A DNA stretch of 64,000 nt from Nematopogon swammerdamellus (GCA_946902875.1 OX336338.1:12143971-12207970); one strand, 5' to 3'; shown: positions 1 through 12,672, counted from the stretch's first letter. Notes: generated by a model from the letters alone, not told the origin. Made by a program: numbers and translations.

Positions 1-2400
1 TTGAAAGGCAACATTCTCAACGCTTTTTTACACGAAATGTGTACAAGAATGGGCAGTCTACACGCTCAGAAAACTGTGCGTACTCTGGTGGGCAGAATTG
101 CCCTTCCCACTGCTGCGTACAGGGTACAACAATGTGGACCTACACACACGTTTGTGGTTTGTACTAACACTCACGACGTGAGTGACTAAATTATTACGAA
201 AAAGTGACGTAACTCTACTAACGTACGTATATTGCAAGAAATAATTGCATCAAAGTAAATAATTGTTTTTCAATGGACAAGCAGCTCTCGCTGATGTGTT
301 CATATCAAGTTTTTTTAATTATAGGTATTGTAATTTTTAGTTTTTTTTTTGTAGTTTTCATTCTTGGGCACCGTTGCTATTTTTGTTTTTTTGATGTAAG
401 AACCTACTTTTTATGTATTTATCTAATCGGTTTTTAAAATATATTTGTGTTTAAGGAGTCAATCACATTTTCTGGGAGTTTATTCCAGGCGACCACGGCT
501 TTTACCTAAATTCGAAAAGAACTTTTCGACACGACCAAAGGAAAGTGCTAACATGGCACTGCGATGGGAACAAGGTGGGTGGGTGTATAATACCTATATG
601 ATACAGCCAACCATGTCAGGTACGTTAAAACAACATTCCTGAGTGAATAAACAATCTGCACTAATTTAGATAGTATAAATTGTTTTTATTTGTCATGCAT
701 TATATAGCTGACGCATACACACACAGACGTGGCTCCGCCGCCTAGGATAAATGTCATCTACCTACCTACCTATTAGTACCTAGTTACGAATCAAATGAGT
801 GCAAATACCAAGGGAATTCTACCAAGAGATCTTCGTAAATATTTTAACGCATTGTAACAAGTAAGTAAATGGAAATGAATAATGATAAATATTATTGTGT
901 CATTCACTAACGAGTAATTTATATGACGATATTTTTATAAACTTTTCTATAAATGAAGAACAATACAAATCATTGTGTTAATTGTTCCATGATGTGGATG
1001 CGCGACGTCGCAACTCGGCTATACCAGACCAGAGACGTAACTAAAAATAAAAATTTGCATTAGAGTATAAAACTAACGCAATGATATAGTATTTAAGAAT
1101 GTAGAGAATTATATTCTGAAACTTTCTGTTAGCTACTAAGTATATGTTTTACTTCCGTACGTACCTACGACTCTGTTTTCTCCAATGTGTGATGTATGTG
1201 ACACGAGTTGTGCTATGTGTTATGTCCTGTATGCCAGTGAGTGTTAAAAACATGTTTCTTAATCTTGTTTTTAACTGTACCCTCGGCATCCAAACCAGAT
1301 GGTACCTATATGACTATAAGTAGCCGAAAACGGTATGCCAATTGTTTCAGCCGTTCTCACATTATATGCGAACAGACATACAGATAAAGATCAAATTAGG
1401 CCAGCACTTCGCTGGTCGTCGCCAATTACTTGCATTTCAAGGGCTTTCCTGCCAACCAAAGAACTGGCACGACACAATTTAAATTCAGGATCTGCTAAGT
1501 TACGTGGTTTTAGCGGCTTCTTTCGCTCAAGCAGCGAGTTTCACTCAACGTCAAAAGAAGTAGCGTGCACTAGGTATTGTAAAAAAACCTGTTTATTAAA
1601 AAAACCGACTGCGTAAAATCCTAACTTAAAAGAAGTAAAAGAAGCCAGAAAATTGTATTTTATGTATCCCCTCATCTATAAACCGCAGCAGTAGGGGATC
1701 TTTATTGCTACATTTCAAATACTTCTGTGATTCCGCATATTCCCCATTTCATTTTGCCTAAAGTCTAACTAACTACATGTTTAAAAAAAGAGTCCCTGAA
1801 TGCTGCTATTAAAAGTGGAGGGATTTAATAAAATATTAGCTTGACTGTTTTTCTTCTTTTTTGAGTTACGGCTTTTTAAGCAGTCGGCTTTTTTTATTAT
1901 AATCTGTTTTATTTTAGGTTCTTGAGTAGTTAAAAGAGTATTATTACATAAGGCTTTCATGTGCCCAGGGATTTAATCAACGGTAGAATCGGTTTTGAAC
2001 TGGGAGCAAAGGACGCTTTCAGCTTATTTTGAATCGCTGGAATTTTTTTAGTTTTATCGTAGTCGGGTAATTAATACAGTGTCGCGTTGTCTCACACAAG
2101 AGCGAAAGAGAAATAAAACGGATACTAGGAGATTCCTTTGTGTCGCATGACCGGTTAGCTAATTCAATTTGATCTCGACCGGTTACAGAAGTGCCTGGAC
2201 GCCGGCCAGCCAACTCCGTGGATTCAGGAGTGCGACCAGACGAAACACAGTCATTCCAAGAATCGACGGCTCTGAAGTAAATTAAACATTTTATTAAATT
2301 TAATCACACACTCGCGAGCATACTTTAACGAAAACTACTTATGTGATTTCTTTGAATATTACATGAAGATAACGATAAAATACCGTCAGGACGAGAAGAT
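1..2400. other. AT-rich sequence, nothing recognised
   Basis: No credible coding region. Small open frames lack domain similarity. Poly-T tracts and scattered short direct repeats only. Confidence 0.5.
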
Positions 2401-2439
2401 GCATGCTTGAGCGATTAATATTCGTAATTGTTTAATCAG

Positions 2440-3420
2440 CTCTACATTTCTTCCGCCGACGTCATTACTGCCCCGCTACGCGACCGCGCCGCCGCCGCCG
2501 CCCCGCCTCCAAACTCACTGGCAATTCCTATTCTGAATTACGCTCACAAATCAACAGAACTCTGCGGTAGCCCGGGCCCGGACTACAATCAACCCAATAC
2601 TGCAAATCATAAGCACATACACGAATATGATAAGAACCTAAGTTCGAACACAATGGAAACAGTGGCATGGCACCTAGTTGCGAGAGAAACGTGGTGTGAT
2701 GGGCCGACATCACGTAATGTAGTCAAACATGCCAAGTTAAAAACAAAATAAAACAAATCAATTATGTTCAGGCGCAGATACTGCTGCCGCCGTGCCCGTC
2801 GCGAAATGTGCCGCTGAGGATATTTCTGCGTTTTTCTAATAGTAGCAGTGTCGCGTCGACCTATCGGATAATAAGTTTAGTGCTGTACTCGGCGCCGCCG
2901 CTGCCGCCGCCGCCGCCTCCGCGCCAGTGACGTTGGCACCCGACGACGGCCGCCAACGCGCCGCAATTGTGACGACGAATATTTTTAACGTAACAAACGT
3001 GGCACACACGCCGCTCCGCGCCGCCGCCTCCGCCGCACCGCCCAAATGCCAAATGTAAAGTTCACGTCGAGGCGCGTCGGGAAGCACATACATTTGGCAA
3101 GCGATACGATTTACGCGCTATCTTGCGATCTCTCCACCGCACCGGATCATCTATCTATCTATGCGCGCGTACAAGCAGGCCGAGCGTCAGCGCGCCGGGC
3201 GCGGGCGCGGAGGCGGTGTTGCAGCGGCGGGCGCGGTGGCAGCCACCGAGCATACCTACGGGAGTGGCAACCGTCGAGCGCTAATATATAGGAAAATTAG
3301 CCGCGTGTTAGAGCATTTGCACTAATATATAGCGCTGCTGCGGGATCGACCGTCAGTGCGCTCGCGACTTGGGAACGAAGAACACGTATATGTGCACTAC
3401 GCAAAATGGCGATTTGTGCA
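2440..3420 (+). promoter_or_regulatory. GC/CpG-rich block with TATA box and initiator
   Basis: About 1 kb rich in CGCC/GCCGCC runs inside an AT-rich background. It ends with TATATA at 3326-3331, a TCAGT initiator whose A is at 3355 (29 nt downstream), and an ATG in good context (AAAATGG) at 3406. A second AATATATA lies near 3284. This geometry fits an insect core promoter on the plus strand. Confidence 0.55.
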
Positions 3421-3489
3421 GTTCGTGCGTGTCGAAAGAGCTCAAGATCATCAGGAATGACAAAAGATGGCGTAACCTTTCATAATTAG
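3406..3489 (+). CDS. THAP-like first exon or remnant, 27 residues
   Basis: ATG at 3406 opens 27 codons to TAG at 3489: M-A-I-C-A-V-R-A-C-R-K-S-S...K-D-G-V-T-F-H-N. The C-x4-C pair followed by GVTFH matches the start of the THAP zinc-coordinating DNA-binding domain, and it lies 51 nt after a TATA/initiator pair. In human THAP1 the first coding exon also ends at FHK, so an intron here would be expected. No clean GT donor is seen before the stop, and no second exon was found. It may be a broken gene or a transposase relic. Confidence 0.4.
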   Translation: MAICAVRACRKSSRSSGMTKDGVTFHN

Positions 3490-3927
3490 GTCATTTTAAT
3501 GATAATACAATGCTTAAAGCATGTAAAATACAAAAATTCCGCGAGCTAGGAGCACGACTGCGCGCCATACTGGGCGCGTACACATGATAGGCAAATTTGA
3601 CAGACTGGAAAGAAATTTGAAATCAATTATTGTATATGGGTGTTGTTAGTTTTTTTATGGCAATGACATGGATGAATTCAATTTATAATATGTATTGTTA
3701 TTTTTTTTTTAATATTACGTTTTCTATTTTTTATAATTATAAAACAAATATACCTATACAAAACTAATATATTGTATATTATGCATTTATTATTATCACA
3801 TTCACATATTTACATTAATTTTAAATATACAGATTATAAAAATACACCACATATACTCAAAATTAATATAAAAATAATAATAAAAATAAAAATATATTAT
3901 GTATTATTATAATAAGTATTATTATTA

Positions 3928-6546
3928 TCAGTGATAGGAATAGGTAGGACTTATTTACCTAAACTGCGAGGAACAGAGTAAAAAATTGGAGACTTCCTTA
4001 CGACAATATTTTTTTCCGGTTTAATAATACCTATTCATGGTGTTATAATTTCGCGATTTAAAAAAAGTGGCCGCCATTTTGAACTTTTTAGTAACTGGAC
4101 AGATTGCTTTCAAAATCGACATCTGGATGTCAGTGTGGACTCTGAATACGAATCTGTAGTCAAATTTAAAAAAAGTAGCCGCCATTTTGAAATTTTTAGT
4201 TACTGGACCGATTGCTTTCAAAATCGATATCTGGGTGTCTATGTAGGCTCTGAATACGAATCCGTTGTCAAAATTTAAAAAAGTGACCGCCATTTTGAAC
4301 TTTTTAGTTACTGGACCGATTGCTTTCAAAATCGATATCTGGGTGTATGTGTGGGCTCTGAATACGAATCTGTAGTAAAAATTAAAAAAAGTGGCCGCCA
4401 TTTTGAACTTTTTAGTTACTGGACCGATTGCTTTCAAAATCGATATCTGGGTGTCTGTGTGGGCTCTGAATACGAATCTGTAGTCAAAATTAAAAAAAGT
4501 GGCCGCCATTTTGAACTTTTTAGTTACTGGACCGATTGCTTTCAAAATCGATATCTGGGTGTTTATGTAGGCTCTGAATACGAATCCGTTGTCAAAATTT
4601 AAAAAAGTGACCGCCATTTTGAACTTTTTAGTTACTGGACCGATTACTTTCAAAATCGATATCTGGATGTCTGTGTGGGCTCTGAATACGAATCTGTAAT
4701 CAAAATAAAAAAAAGTGGCCGCCATTTTGAACTTTTTAGTTACTGGACCGATTGCTTTCAAAATCGATATCTGGGTGTATGTGGGGGCTCTGAATACGAA
4801 TCTGTAGTAAAAATAAAAAAAAAAGTGGCCGCCATTTTGAACTTTTTAGTTACTGGACCGATTGCTTTCAAAATCGATATCTGGGTGTCTGTGTGGGCTC
4901 TGAATACTAATCTGTAGTCAAAATTTAAAAAAAGTGGCCGCCATTTTGAACTTTTTAGTTACTGGACCGATTGCTTTCAAAATCGATATCTGGGTGTCTG
5001 TGTGGGCTCTAAATACGAAGCCGTTGTCAAAATTTAAAAAAAGTGGCCGCCATTTTGAACTTTTTAGTTACTGGACCGATTGCTTTCAAAATCGATATCA
5101 TATTTTTTATGTTAACTACATATTGTTATTCAGAGCCCACACAGACATGTAGATATGGGTTTTGAAAGTAATCAGTCCAGTAACTAAAAAGTTCAAAATG
5201 GCGGCCACTTTTTTAAGATTTTGACAACGGATTCGTATTCAGAGCCCACATAGACAAACAAATATCAATTTTAAAAGCAATCGGTCCATTAACTAAAAAG
5301 TTCAAAATGGCGGTCACTTTTTTTAAATTTTGACAACGGATTAGTATTCAGAGCCCACACAGACACCCAGATATCGATTTTGAAAGCAGTCGGCCCAGTA
5401 ACTAATAACTTCAAAATGGCGGCCACTTTTTTTAAATTTTGACAACGGATTCGTATTCAGAGCCCACACAGACACCCAGATATCGATTTTGAAAGCAATC
5501 GGTCCAGTAACTAAAAAGTTCAAAATGGGGGCCACTTTTTTTATTTTTTACTACAGATTCGTATTCAGAGCCCACACATACACCCAGATATCGATTTTGA
5601 AAGCAATCGGTCCAGTAACTAAAAAGTTCAAAATGGCGGCCACTTTTTTTTATTTTGACAACGGATTCGTATTCAGAGCCCACACAGACACCCAGATATC
5701 GATTTTGAAAGCAATCGGTCCAGTAACTAAAAAGTTCAAAATGGCGGCCACTTTTTTTAAATGTTTACTACAGATTCGAATTCAGAGCCCACACATACAC
5801 CCAGATATCGATTTTGAAAGCAATCGGTCCAGTAACTAAAAAGTTCAAAATGGTGGCCACTTTTTTTAAATTTTACAACGGATTCGTATTCAGAGCCCAC
5901 ACAGACACCCAGATATCGATTTTGAAAGCAATCGGTCCAGTAACTAAAAAGTTCAAAATGGCGGCCACTTTTTTTATGTTTACTACAGATTCGTATTCAG
6001 AGCCCACACATACACCCAGATATCGATTTTGAAAGCAATCGGTCCAGTAACTAAAAAGTTCAAAATGGCGGTCACTTTTTAAATTTTGACAACGGATTCG
6101 TATTCAGAGCCTACATAGACACCCAGATATCGATTTTGAAAGAAATCGGTCCAGTAACTAAAAAGTTCAAAATGGCGGCCAATTCTTTTTTATTTTGACT
6201 ACAGATTCGTATTCTGAGTCCACACAGACGCCTAGATATCGATTTTGAAAGCAATCGGTCCAGTAACTAAAAAGTTCAAAATGGCGGCTACTTTTTACCC
6301 GACTATTTTAAATTTTTACTACACATTCGTATTCAGAGCCCACACTGACACCCAGATATCGATTTTGAAAGCAATCGGTCCAGTAACTAAAAAGTTCAAA
6401 ATGGTGGCCACTTTTTTCAAATCGCGAAATTAAAACACCATGAATATTATTAAACCGGAAAAAAATATTGTCTTAAGGAAGTCTCCAATCTTTTACTCTG
6501 TTCCTCGAAATTTAGGTAAATAAGCCCTACTTATTCCTATCACTGA
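3928..6546. mobile_element. Foldback element with tandem-repeat inverted arms
   Basis: 2619-bp palindromic element. Its ends are inverted copies beginning TCAGTGATAGGAATA, followed by about 130 bp of unique terminal sequence and then arrays of a roughly 108-bp unit (core GTGGCCGCCATTTTGAAC, CTGGACCGATTGCTTTC). About 10 units lie left of the centre (near 5100-5150) and about 12 inverted units lie right. Flanked on both sides by TTATTA (3922-3927 and 6547-6552), a candidate target duplication. No transposase seen. The architecture resembles FB/foldback elements. Long open frames inside are a by-product of the 36-codon period. Confidence 0.85.
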
Positions 6547-9500
6547 TTATTAGTACAACTTTTCAAAAATATTAAAACAACAGTCTTGTTTAATTTTTCA
6601 ATATTTTTTTTGGATTCAAACAATAATATTCGTTCAGTAAAAACTATTTGAAATAATATTACAAATAACAATTTCAAAATTCACAGATATACCGCACCAT
6701 CATTGTCCGTCAGACTGGCATTCGTAGTGATCCCGTCAAGTTGCCGTCAAGCAAGGCTTCCGATTGGTCGGACGGTCGGCTCTTACTACCAGATACCCGA
6801 GCCAAGCCAGCGATAACAAACCTGTCGCTCGCCTTGCTCGCTCTGTCTCTCTCCATATCGCGGGGCGCGATATGGGTAACCGAGATAGACAAGTCACGTC
6901 ATAAAAGATTAAATTGCGATTTCGATTTTCGTAGTAGTAGGGATTTTTGGCTAGCCGTGCTCCGATACAAACGCAGTAGCGTTGCGTCTCCCGTAGGTAT
7001 TCTCCTTGGTGGCAGCAGTGGCGGCGGCGCCCACCCCACATGTAGGTACACGGTGTTGCAGTTGCCCCCGTAATATTTTTAACTGACGTAAGGGGGTTAT
7101 TCTATATGTGAAAATAAACAACTTCTGTTGCGAGAAATTATTTTTTTAAACAAAAAAATTTATATTTTTTCCATACAAATTTTAAATACCTATTCTCAAA
7201 ATGTACCTATGGAAAAAAAAACATTTTTTCAAAATTAAAAGTCGTAGAACAAAAGTTGTTCTATTTCACGTACACCCCCTTTCGGGTTTTACGGGGTTGC
7301 AACAGCATGTATATCGAAGAACTTCATGCGCAATGTAAACTGCCAAAGCGAAGTCAATGCAGGGAACATCAATCAATCAGACATCACCATCAGACATCAT
7401 TTTATAAAGTCCCCTCAGACTTTATAAAATGATGACCTAACCTAACCTAACCCAACATTCCCAACACTAAAGAGCCGCCTAACGATACATACGCTACCAA
7501 ATATGTTCGCAACACCACCTCAAAGAATATTCAACACCAACACAAATATTTCAACTCCCAATTTGGCTCAGCATTCGAAACATTTGGAAGCTTCCCACCG
7601 AACGCATGTGTCATTCAGGGAACGCGGCTAAATCTCATCGGAACGCGGACCCGAGATGTGGCTGTACACCGGAGGGTGTGGCGGTGTGCTTGTGGGTGGG
7701 GGGATGGCATCCCCTAGCGCGGGCGGCGAGTATAGCGCTTTGAGATGCGCGTGTAGGTACCAGATGGAATCGATACGTAAATTAGGTCGTTGCGTTTCGT
7801 TACAACCTGCGGTTATTGGTTTATGTTGACTTCTGTAGTCAACCTCAATGACACAGCTCTTAACTTGATAAATTGTGTTTACATAGATAACTACAAATAT
7901 TTTAAAATGTATGAAATACGAAAAACCGACGATGACATTAGAATTATAGAAATCGGTCAAGAGTAGTGGTAGATATGTATGACCATTAAAAAATCTTGTG
8001 CTGTTTATGCTAACTTCAACAGGGTACACCGGTGGTACCCGGCTTCTGATATTTCTTATTTGTACATTATTATTACATTGTAAAGCAGCTCGGCATTTTT
8101 TGATGTTCATGTTAAATATGATATAATCCTCCTTAAATATTATAAGATTCAATGTCTGCCGTCTGTGTGTATGTATGTTCGCTTATACTCAAGGATGGCT
8201 CAACCTATTCGCAGCCTATGTAATGCGACATACGTCCGCCATGTATGGCATATAATACAGCATCACAGTATTATTCGTATGAGCTACCAGTGGGGTCGAA
8301 AGTGAACGCAGTCATAAAACATCTACCACTTCAAAGCTTTCATGTGATTTACTCGAAAACTACTCAACCGATTAAAATAAAGTTTTCACCAACTTTACCG
8401 CGAGCGGGCACTACTAGTAAGTTATAAGTAGGTACTTTGGTGAAGTATTACATAAACAGGCAAACAGTTAACGTTTTTCCAATGGTGGTACGACTTTGTG
8501 CAATAAATACTTTTAACAAAGAACGACTTTTAAGAAAATTATAACGTTCATGGCTATGCGATTTTATTCCTAATTACGTGGGCGAGTTTGACATATTACA
8601 ATAACTTCAATGTAGGTCCTCGAACTTCGATATCATCCGGCGGCGACGACGACGACGCACAGTGCAACGAATGTATGGAAGAATGGGACAAAAATCGAAA
8701 CTCCGGCTGCATTTAAATAAAATTTTTATTTTATTTATATTTCAATATATAACATTATTTTTTATATATAATAGCTATATATATATAATATAGATCATAT
8801 ATATATATAATTAAACTTATAATTAATATTAAGTTACAACGTTAAAACTAATTATAATCTGAATAATCGTCTTCCCTTAAATCTAAATTCGGTAGGTATA
8901 TATAGATCTACATTGCGAGACTGGAGCCATTTTTTTTCAAATAATCAATTACATCGCCGTCTATTCTCACATATTTGTGTGTAGACACCTTCCTCAGCGA
9001 GGATATAACCTACTCACATTTTTTATATTTTTTCATCGTTCAAATATACTTAAACGAGAACATATTTCGTTGAATACAACTTGTTTGCGGTCATTTTTGC
9101 TGCTGTTTATGCCGCAAGCTCCAATTTTTGTATGACGATCCCCTCTCTGAAAAAAAAATCATAATATTACCTATTGGCAGATATTGGCAGACAAACTTTA
9201 CTAAATCTGAAAGTACATTAATATAGCTACAAGAAAAAGTAAAAACCTCGAGACACTTTGCGCACTTTTTTTTTAAAGCTTCGTCAAAGTTTGGAATTGC
9301 ATTAATTTTAGATAATTTTCAAGGGTATGTTTAAGACCTAATAGAAAAATAAATCATAAACAAAAAGACAACATTTATATAACGTATTAAACTACGTACC
9401 TTGGGCTACAGAATCCATTTTCAATCACTTCAAAACACTTGCTAATACTTTTGTTATGACACTCGATGCAACGGACAACATACAACTGTTAAGAGGGATT

Positions 9501-9580
9501 AACTACTCGCCGCGACATTGTTCCTGTTGGAGGGGAGATAATTAGCCAATGAGCGCAGTTCACGTTTGGTTAATCTTATT
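6547..9580. other. Intergenic, no convincing gene
   Basis: Contains a 40-nt hairpin (7395-7434), CCTAA-type short repeats near 7436-7450 and an open frame of 174 codons on the minus strand (8152-7628) with no recognised domain. An (AT)-rich tract lies around 8760-8810. Confidence 0.45.
7395..7434. repeat. Perfect 17-bp stem hairpin
   Basis: CATCATTTTATAAAGTC, six-base loop, then its exact reverse complement. Shorter than an ordinary pre-miRNA. Confidence 0.7.
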
Positions 9581-9584
9581 TTTA

Positions 9585-9665
9585 CCCGACTACGGCGAAG
9601 CCAACAGGAGGGTAATGTGTTTAGCCTGAATGTTTGTATGTATGTATGTATGTATGTATGTATGA
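9585..9665 (+). repeat. Dispersed repeat end with (TATG)n microsatellite
   Basis: ACCCGACTACGGCGAAGCC followed by a TATG run. A similar ACCCGAC...GGAGG-TGTAATGTG segment recurs at 44094-44160, so this is an interspersed family. Confidence 0.5.
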
Positions 9666-10185
9666 GGGTTAGAAAGAGCGTAGCGCCTAGAAGAAGCGTC
9701 GATTCTCAATGAAAGATATACCAAAATGTTCTAGAACATCGCGAAATTGACATAGGATAGGTTAGTACTCAATCTTAATAACGAATTTATGAAAATCAGC
9801 AAAAAATAATCACGTACATAGAAGGGAAGACGGGACGGCCATTTGTTTACATGCAAACGTCAACTGGCAAAGAGAATATAATATACGTCAACTGGATGCA
9901 GGGGGGGTCTTAGTTTTCATTGTGGATGGCGACATCTAGAGTTTGGTTGCCTGTCCAAAGAGTATTGTACTGTCAGATCAGGAAAGGAATTGTCAGGAGG
10001 TCCGGTTAGGTCTGTGGGTAAGGTGGTCTGTGGTTCTGTTGGGCAAACCATCTCTAGTCTGTCAACTCTGGGTCAGTAATCTGTGTTGGGGGGTTACTAT
10101 GACAACCATCTTTGTTGACGTCAGTTTTGAAAATAATGGAATTTATGATAGGTACATAAAATGCAACTAGCTCATTTATTCTACA

Positions 10186-10473
10186 TTGTGGCAGAGCGGT
10201 CAGCGTTATTTCACAAGTGAGAAGTACATGATTATAACGCCTCACAGGAAGAGCGATTCGGAGAAGGTATGTTCTCAAGCATTGAGAAGCCTGAAGGATT
10301 TGTTGACACAATTCACATCTCTTGATCAATATGAAGAAGTCAGAATTTTAAGTCAATGGAAGAAGTATTACAACAATTTGATAAATATCTTCATGCCGAA
10401 GAAAAACGTTGTATTCGAAAGATATAAGTTCAATTCTCTTGAACAGAAACGCAAAGGTCATTTATTCCTATAA
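10186..10473 (+). CDS. Ty3/gypsy Gag-like fragment
   Basis: 95 codons ending TAA. The C-terminal part, Y-N-N-L-I-N-I-F-M-P-K-K-N-V-V-F-E-R-Y-K-F, matches the F-x-P-K-x-N-x-x-x-E-R-x-x-F pattern seen in Gag proteins of gypsy-type retrotransposons. It is preceded by a helix-rich segment (SLKDLLTQFTSLDQYEE). No nucleocapsid zinc knuckle, protease or RT follows. An AATAAA lies 71 nt past the stop. It could be a truncated retroelement copy or a small co-opted Gag gene. The start codon is uncertain because an acceptor-like ...TTGTGGCAG lies just at it. Confidence 0.5.
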   Translation: MWQSGQRYFTSEKYMIITPHRKSDSEKVCSQALRSLKDLLTQFTSLDQYEEVRILSQWKKYYNNLINIFMPKKNVVFERYKFNSLEQKRKGHLFL

Positions 10474-10543
10474 ACAGCGCAAATGTACTACATTTAAACA
10501 TAAAACAAATCATATGTAATGTGTATATTTATGTAAATGGTTT

Positions 10544-10549
10544 AATAAA
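10544..10549 (+). terminator. Poly(A) signal after Gag-like ORF
   Basis: AATAAA 71 nt downstream of the stop codon of the Gag-like fragment. Confidence 0.4.
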
Positions 10550-10661
10550 ATACCAATCCGAATTTTATATTTAAAAGAGTGTTTGTTTTATTTCATATAC
10601 TCCAAGTAAAAGCCCAATAATAACTTAATAATTTAAACTTCTTTCTTTAAGACCTGTAAGC

Positions 10662-10995
10662 ATCTCTCCCCGTGTATGGCGTAAAAGGCGACTAAAGGAT
10701 ATGACTCCCTTCTTATATTACTAGGTGGTAGGGTTTAACCCGCCCGGGTTGGTACCACCGCACTGAATGAAAGGTGGGTCAAAACGGCTATGTAAATAGT
10801 TTGTGCTTTCCGTCCAGTTCAGTGTAGCCGGCACGACCGAAGGGAAGGCTGACGTGGCACCAAGTTCACCCGGTGTTATGGTCTACGGATGTTGTAGGTG
10901 ATGCACCCATGGAGTTGTTCCCCAACTCCATGGATGTACCCAAAGACAGCCCCTTTTAATCTCTTTGGATGTACCCAACCCAAGTTACCATAAAA
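10662..10995 (+). repeat. SINE family A copy (5' truncated, chimeric)
   Basis: Body ACTAGGTGGTAGGGTTTAA...CCACCGCACTGAATGAA..., CCGTCCAGTTCAGTGTAGCC, ending near a short A-run. It begins with the reverse complement of the family C tail (GCATCTCTCCCCGTG...) instead of the tRNA-like head. Confidence 0.75.
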
Positions 10996-11343
10996 AAAAG
11001 AGTTATATTGCTATTTCTGTGGATAATTGGTTTCTCATAATTAATTTTTTCAGATCTGTACCGCAGGTGCCAATAAATTAATTTGAGAAAGTTATCTTCG
11101 GAAATAACAATATACCTCTATACATATTATGCATACTCATCATATTGTACATACATGATGTAATCAAACATGGAAGCACAGATTACCAACATGACAGGTA
11201 ATAAAATTGACAACTTTAAAAAGAAATCTGTGGCATTCACTGAATGTTTAATTTCCTGGAAATAATAAGTTTTACAGCCAGCAGATGTCGCTGTATATCC
11301 CTTTCAAGTCTGTTCCGAGATTTTGTACTGGAACAAATTCAGT

Positions 11344-11714
11344 ATTTTTTTATGGAAACTGACACAGTTGGCTACATCACCTACAACATCCGTGATGTCA
11401 GCCCATAACACCGGTTGAACTAGGTGCCATGTCAGTGCTTCCCTTCATTTCATGTCGGCTACACTCAACTGGACGAACTATTTACATAGCAGTTTCGACC
11501 TACGTTTCGCTCAGTGCAGTCGTACTAACCCGGCCGGGATAAACCCTACCACCTAATAAGGTAAGAAGGGAAGGGACCTACAGTGTATCGTGGAATCCGA
11601 ACCACGGTCAGCCTCCAACGGTCGAGCGGTCACTCCTCCAAGTACAGACCGCGCTCAGCACTGCACTGCTTAACAACAGTCGACCGACTGCACCAATGAG
11701 CTACCGAGGCTGAC
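11344..11714 (-). repeat. SINE family A, near full length
   Basis: Minus-strand copy. The tRNA-like head GCCTCGGTAGCTCATTGGTG lies at its 5' end (near 11710), the body follows, and the 3' end is CCATAAAAAAA near 11346. Confidence 0.8.
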
Positions 11715-11804
11715 ATGACAGTATTTAATTTAAAAACAAAATTTAATTTTAAACAAAACATTATATTATTAATGTAGAGTTATGTTATGTTCTAAAAAGT
11801 GTGA

Positions 11805-12361
11805 AATAAAAACTATTATTAAAAACAAAAAACCCGACTACGAAAAACAAAAAAGGAAAAAATAAGATAATTTTGTAATATATTGGGGCAAAGTGCAGTT
11901 TAGAATACGTACTAGCAAAACTTAGGAAGTCGAATACTTATATGATTCTGAAAATATAGCATTAGGTATCGATCATAATTAATTATGTACTTGAACATAG
12001 TCAATCTGCTTTGATAATATGAACGAAAGGGCCTTCGAACACAATTAATAATACAGCCGGAGTCGGAGTCAGCTAGATTTTCAAGAAGTTTTGCTGACTC
12101 CGACTCCGGCTGTATTATTAATTGTGTTCGAAGGACCTTTCGTTCATATTATCAAAGCAGATTGACTATGTTCAAGTACATAATTAATTATGATCGATAC
12201 CTAATGCTATATTTTCAGAATCATATAAGTATTCGACTTCCTAAGTTTTGCTAGTACGTATTCTAAACTGCACTTTGCCCCAATATATTACAAAATTATC
12301 TTATTTTTTCCTTTTTTGTTTTTCGTAGTCGGGTTTTTTGTTTTTAATAATAGTTTTTATT
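11805..12361. mobile_element. 557-bp near-perfect inverted repeat
   Basis: Two 269-bp arms (11805-12073 and 12093-12361) around a 19-nt loop. By eye the arms differ at one position (GGGCC against GGTCC near 12032/12135). Outer ends are AATAAAAACTATTATT. No ORF and no clear target duplication. It could be a very young foldback MITE, a dsRNA source or an assembly artefact. Confidence 0.85.
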
Positions 12362-12637
12362 AGAAGTAGTGTCTTATCTACTTTACAACGGCAGGATGAA
12401 AGTCCACTGAATTAATATTTCATTTTTTGATTTTTGGTAAAGGCTCACTGCATTGTGCGACGCCTCTAAATTATTTCAACGTATTGAGTAACTAAATCGA
12501 TTTTGTGGATCTTTCCTATGAAAAGAGAAATCGAGGAAAACGATATTTTTCCATGTAATATTTTTACGAAATCAAATAAAATGTAATCAATGCAATGGGT
12601 AACTAGTATCCACCGTACGTAGTACGTACGTAGTACC

Positions 12638-12666
12638 GTCCACCGTACGTAGTACGTACGGTGGAC
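12638..12666. repeat. 29-bp perfect palindrome
   Basis: GTCCACCGTACGTA, one central base, then its reverse complement. Rich in TACGTA. Confidence 0.8.
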
Positions 12667-12672
12667 GGTAGT

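Noticed and set aside
2836..3093. Ala/Gly-rich frames in the GC block
   Set aside because: Products of GCC/CGC triplet runs; open in several frames, no homology.
4021..4761. 246-codon open frame with repeated 36-residue units
   Set aside because: It lies in the foldback array. Similar open frames run on both strands because the repeat is about 108 nt. No protein family fits.
7436..7455. Interstitial telomere repeat (CCTAA)n
   Set aside because: Only about three to four units; too short to distinguish from chance in this composition.
7628..8152. 174-codon minus-strand open frame
   Set aside because: Low-complexity Pro/Ser end, no domain, no splice or promoter support; probably chance or repeat-derived.
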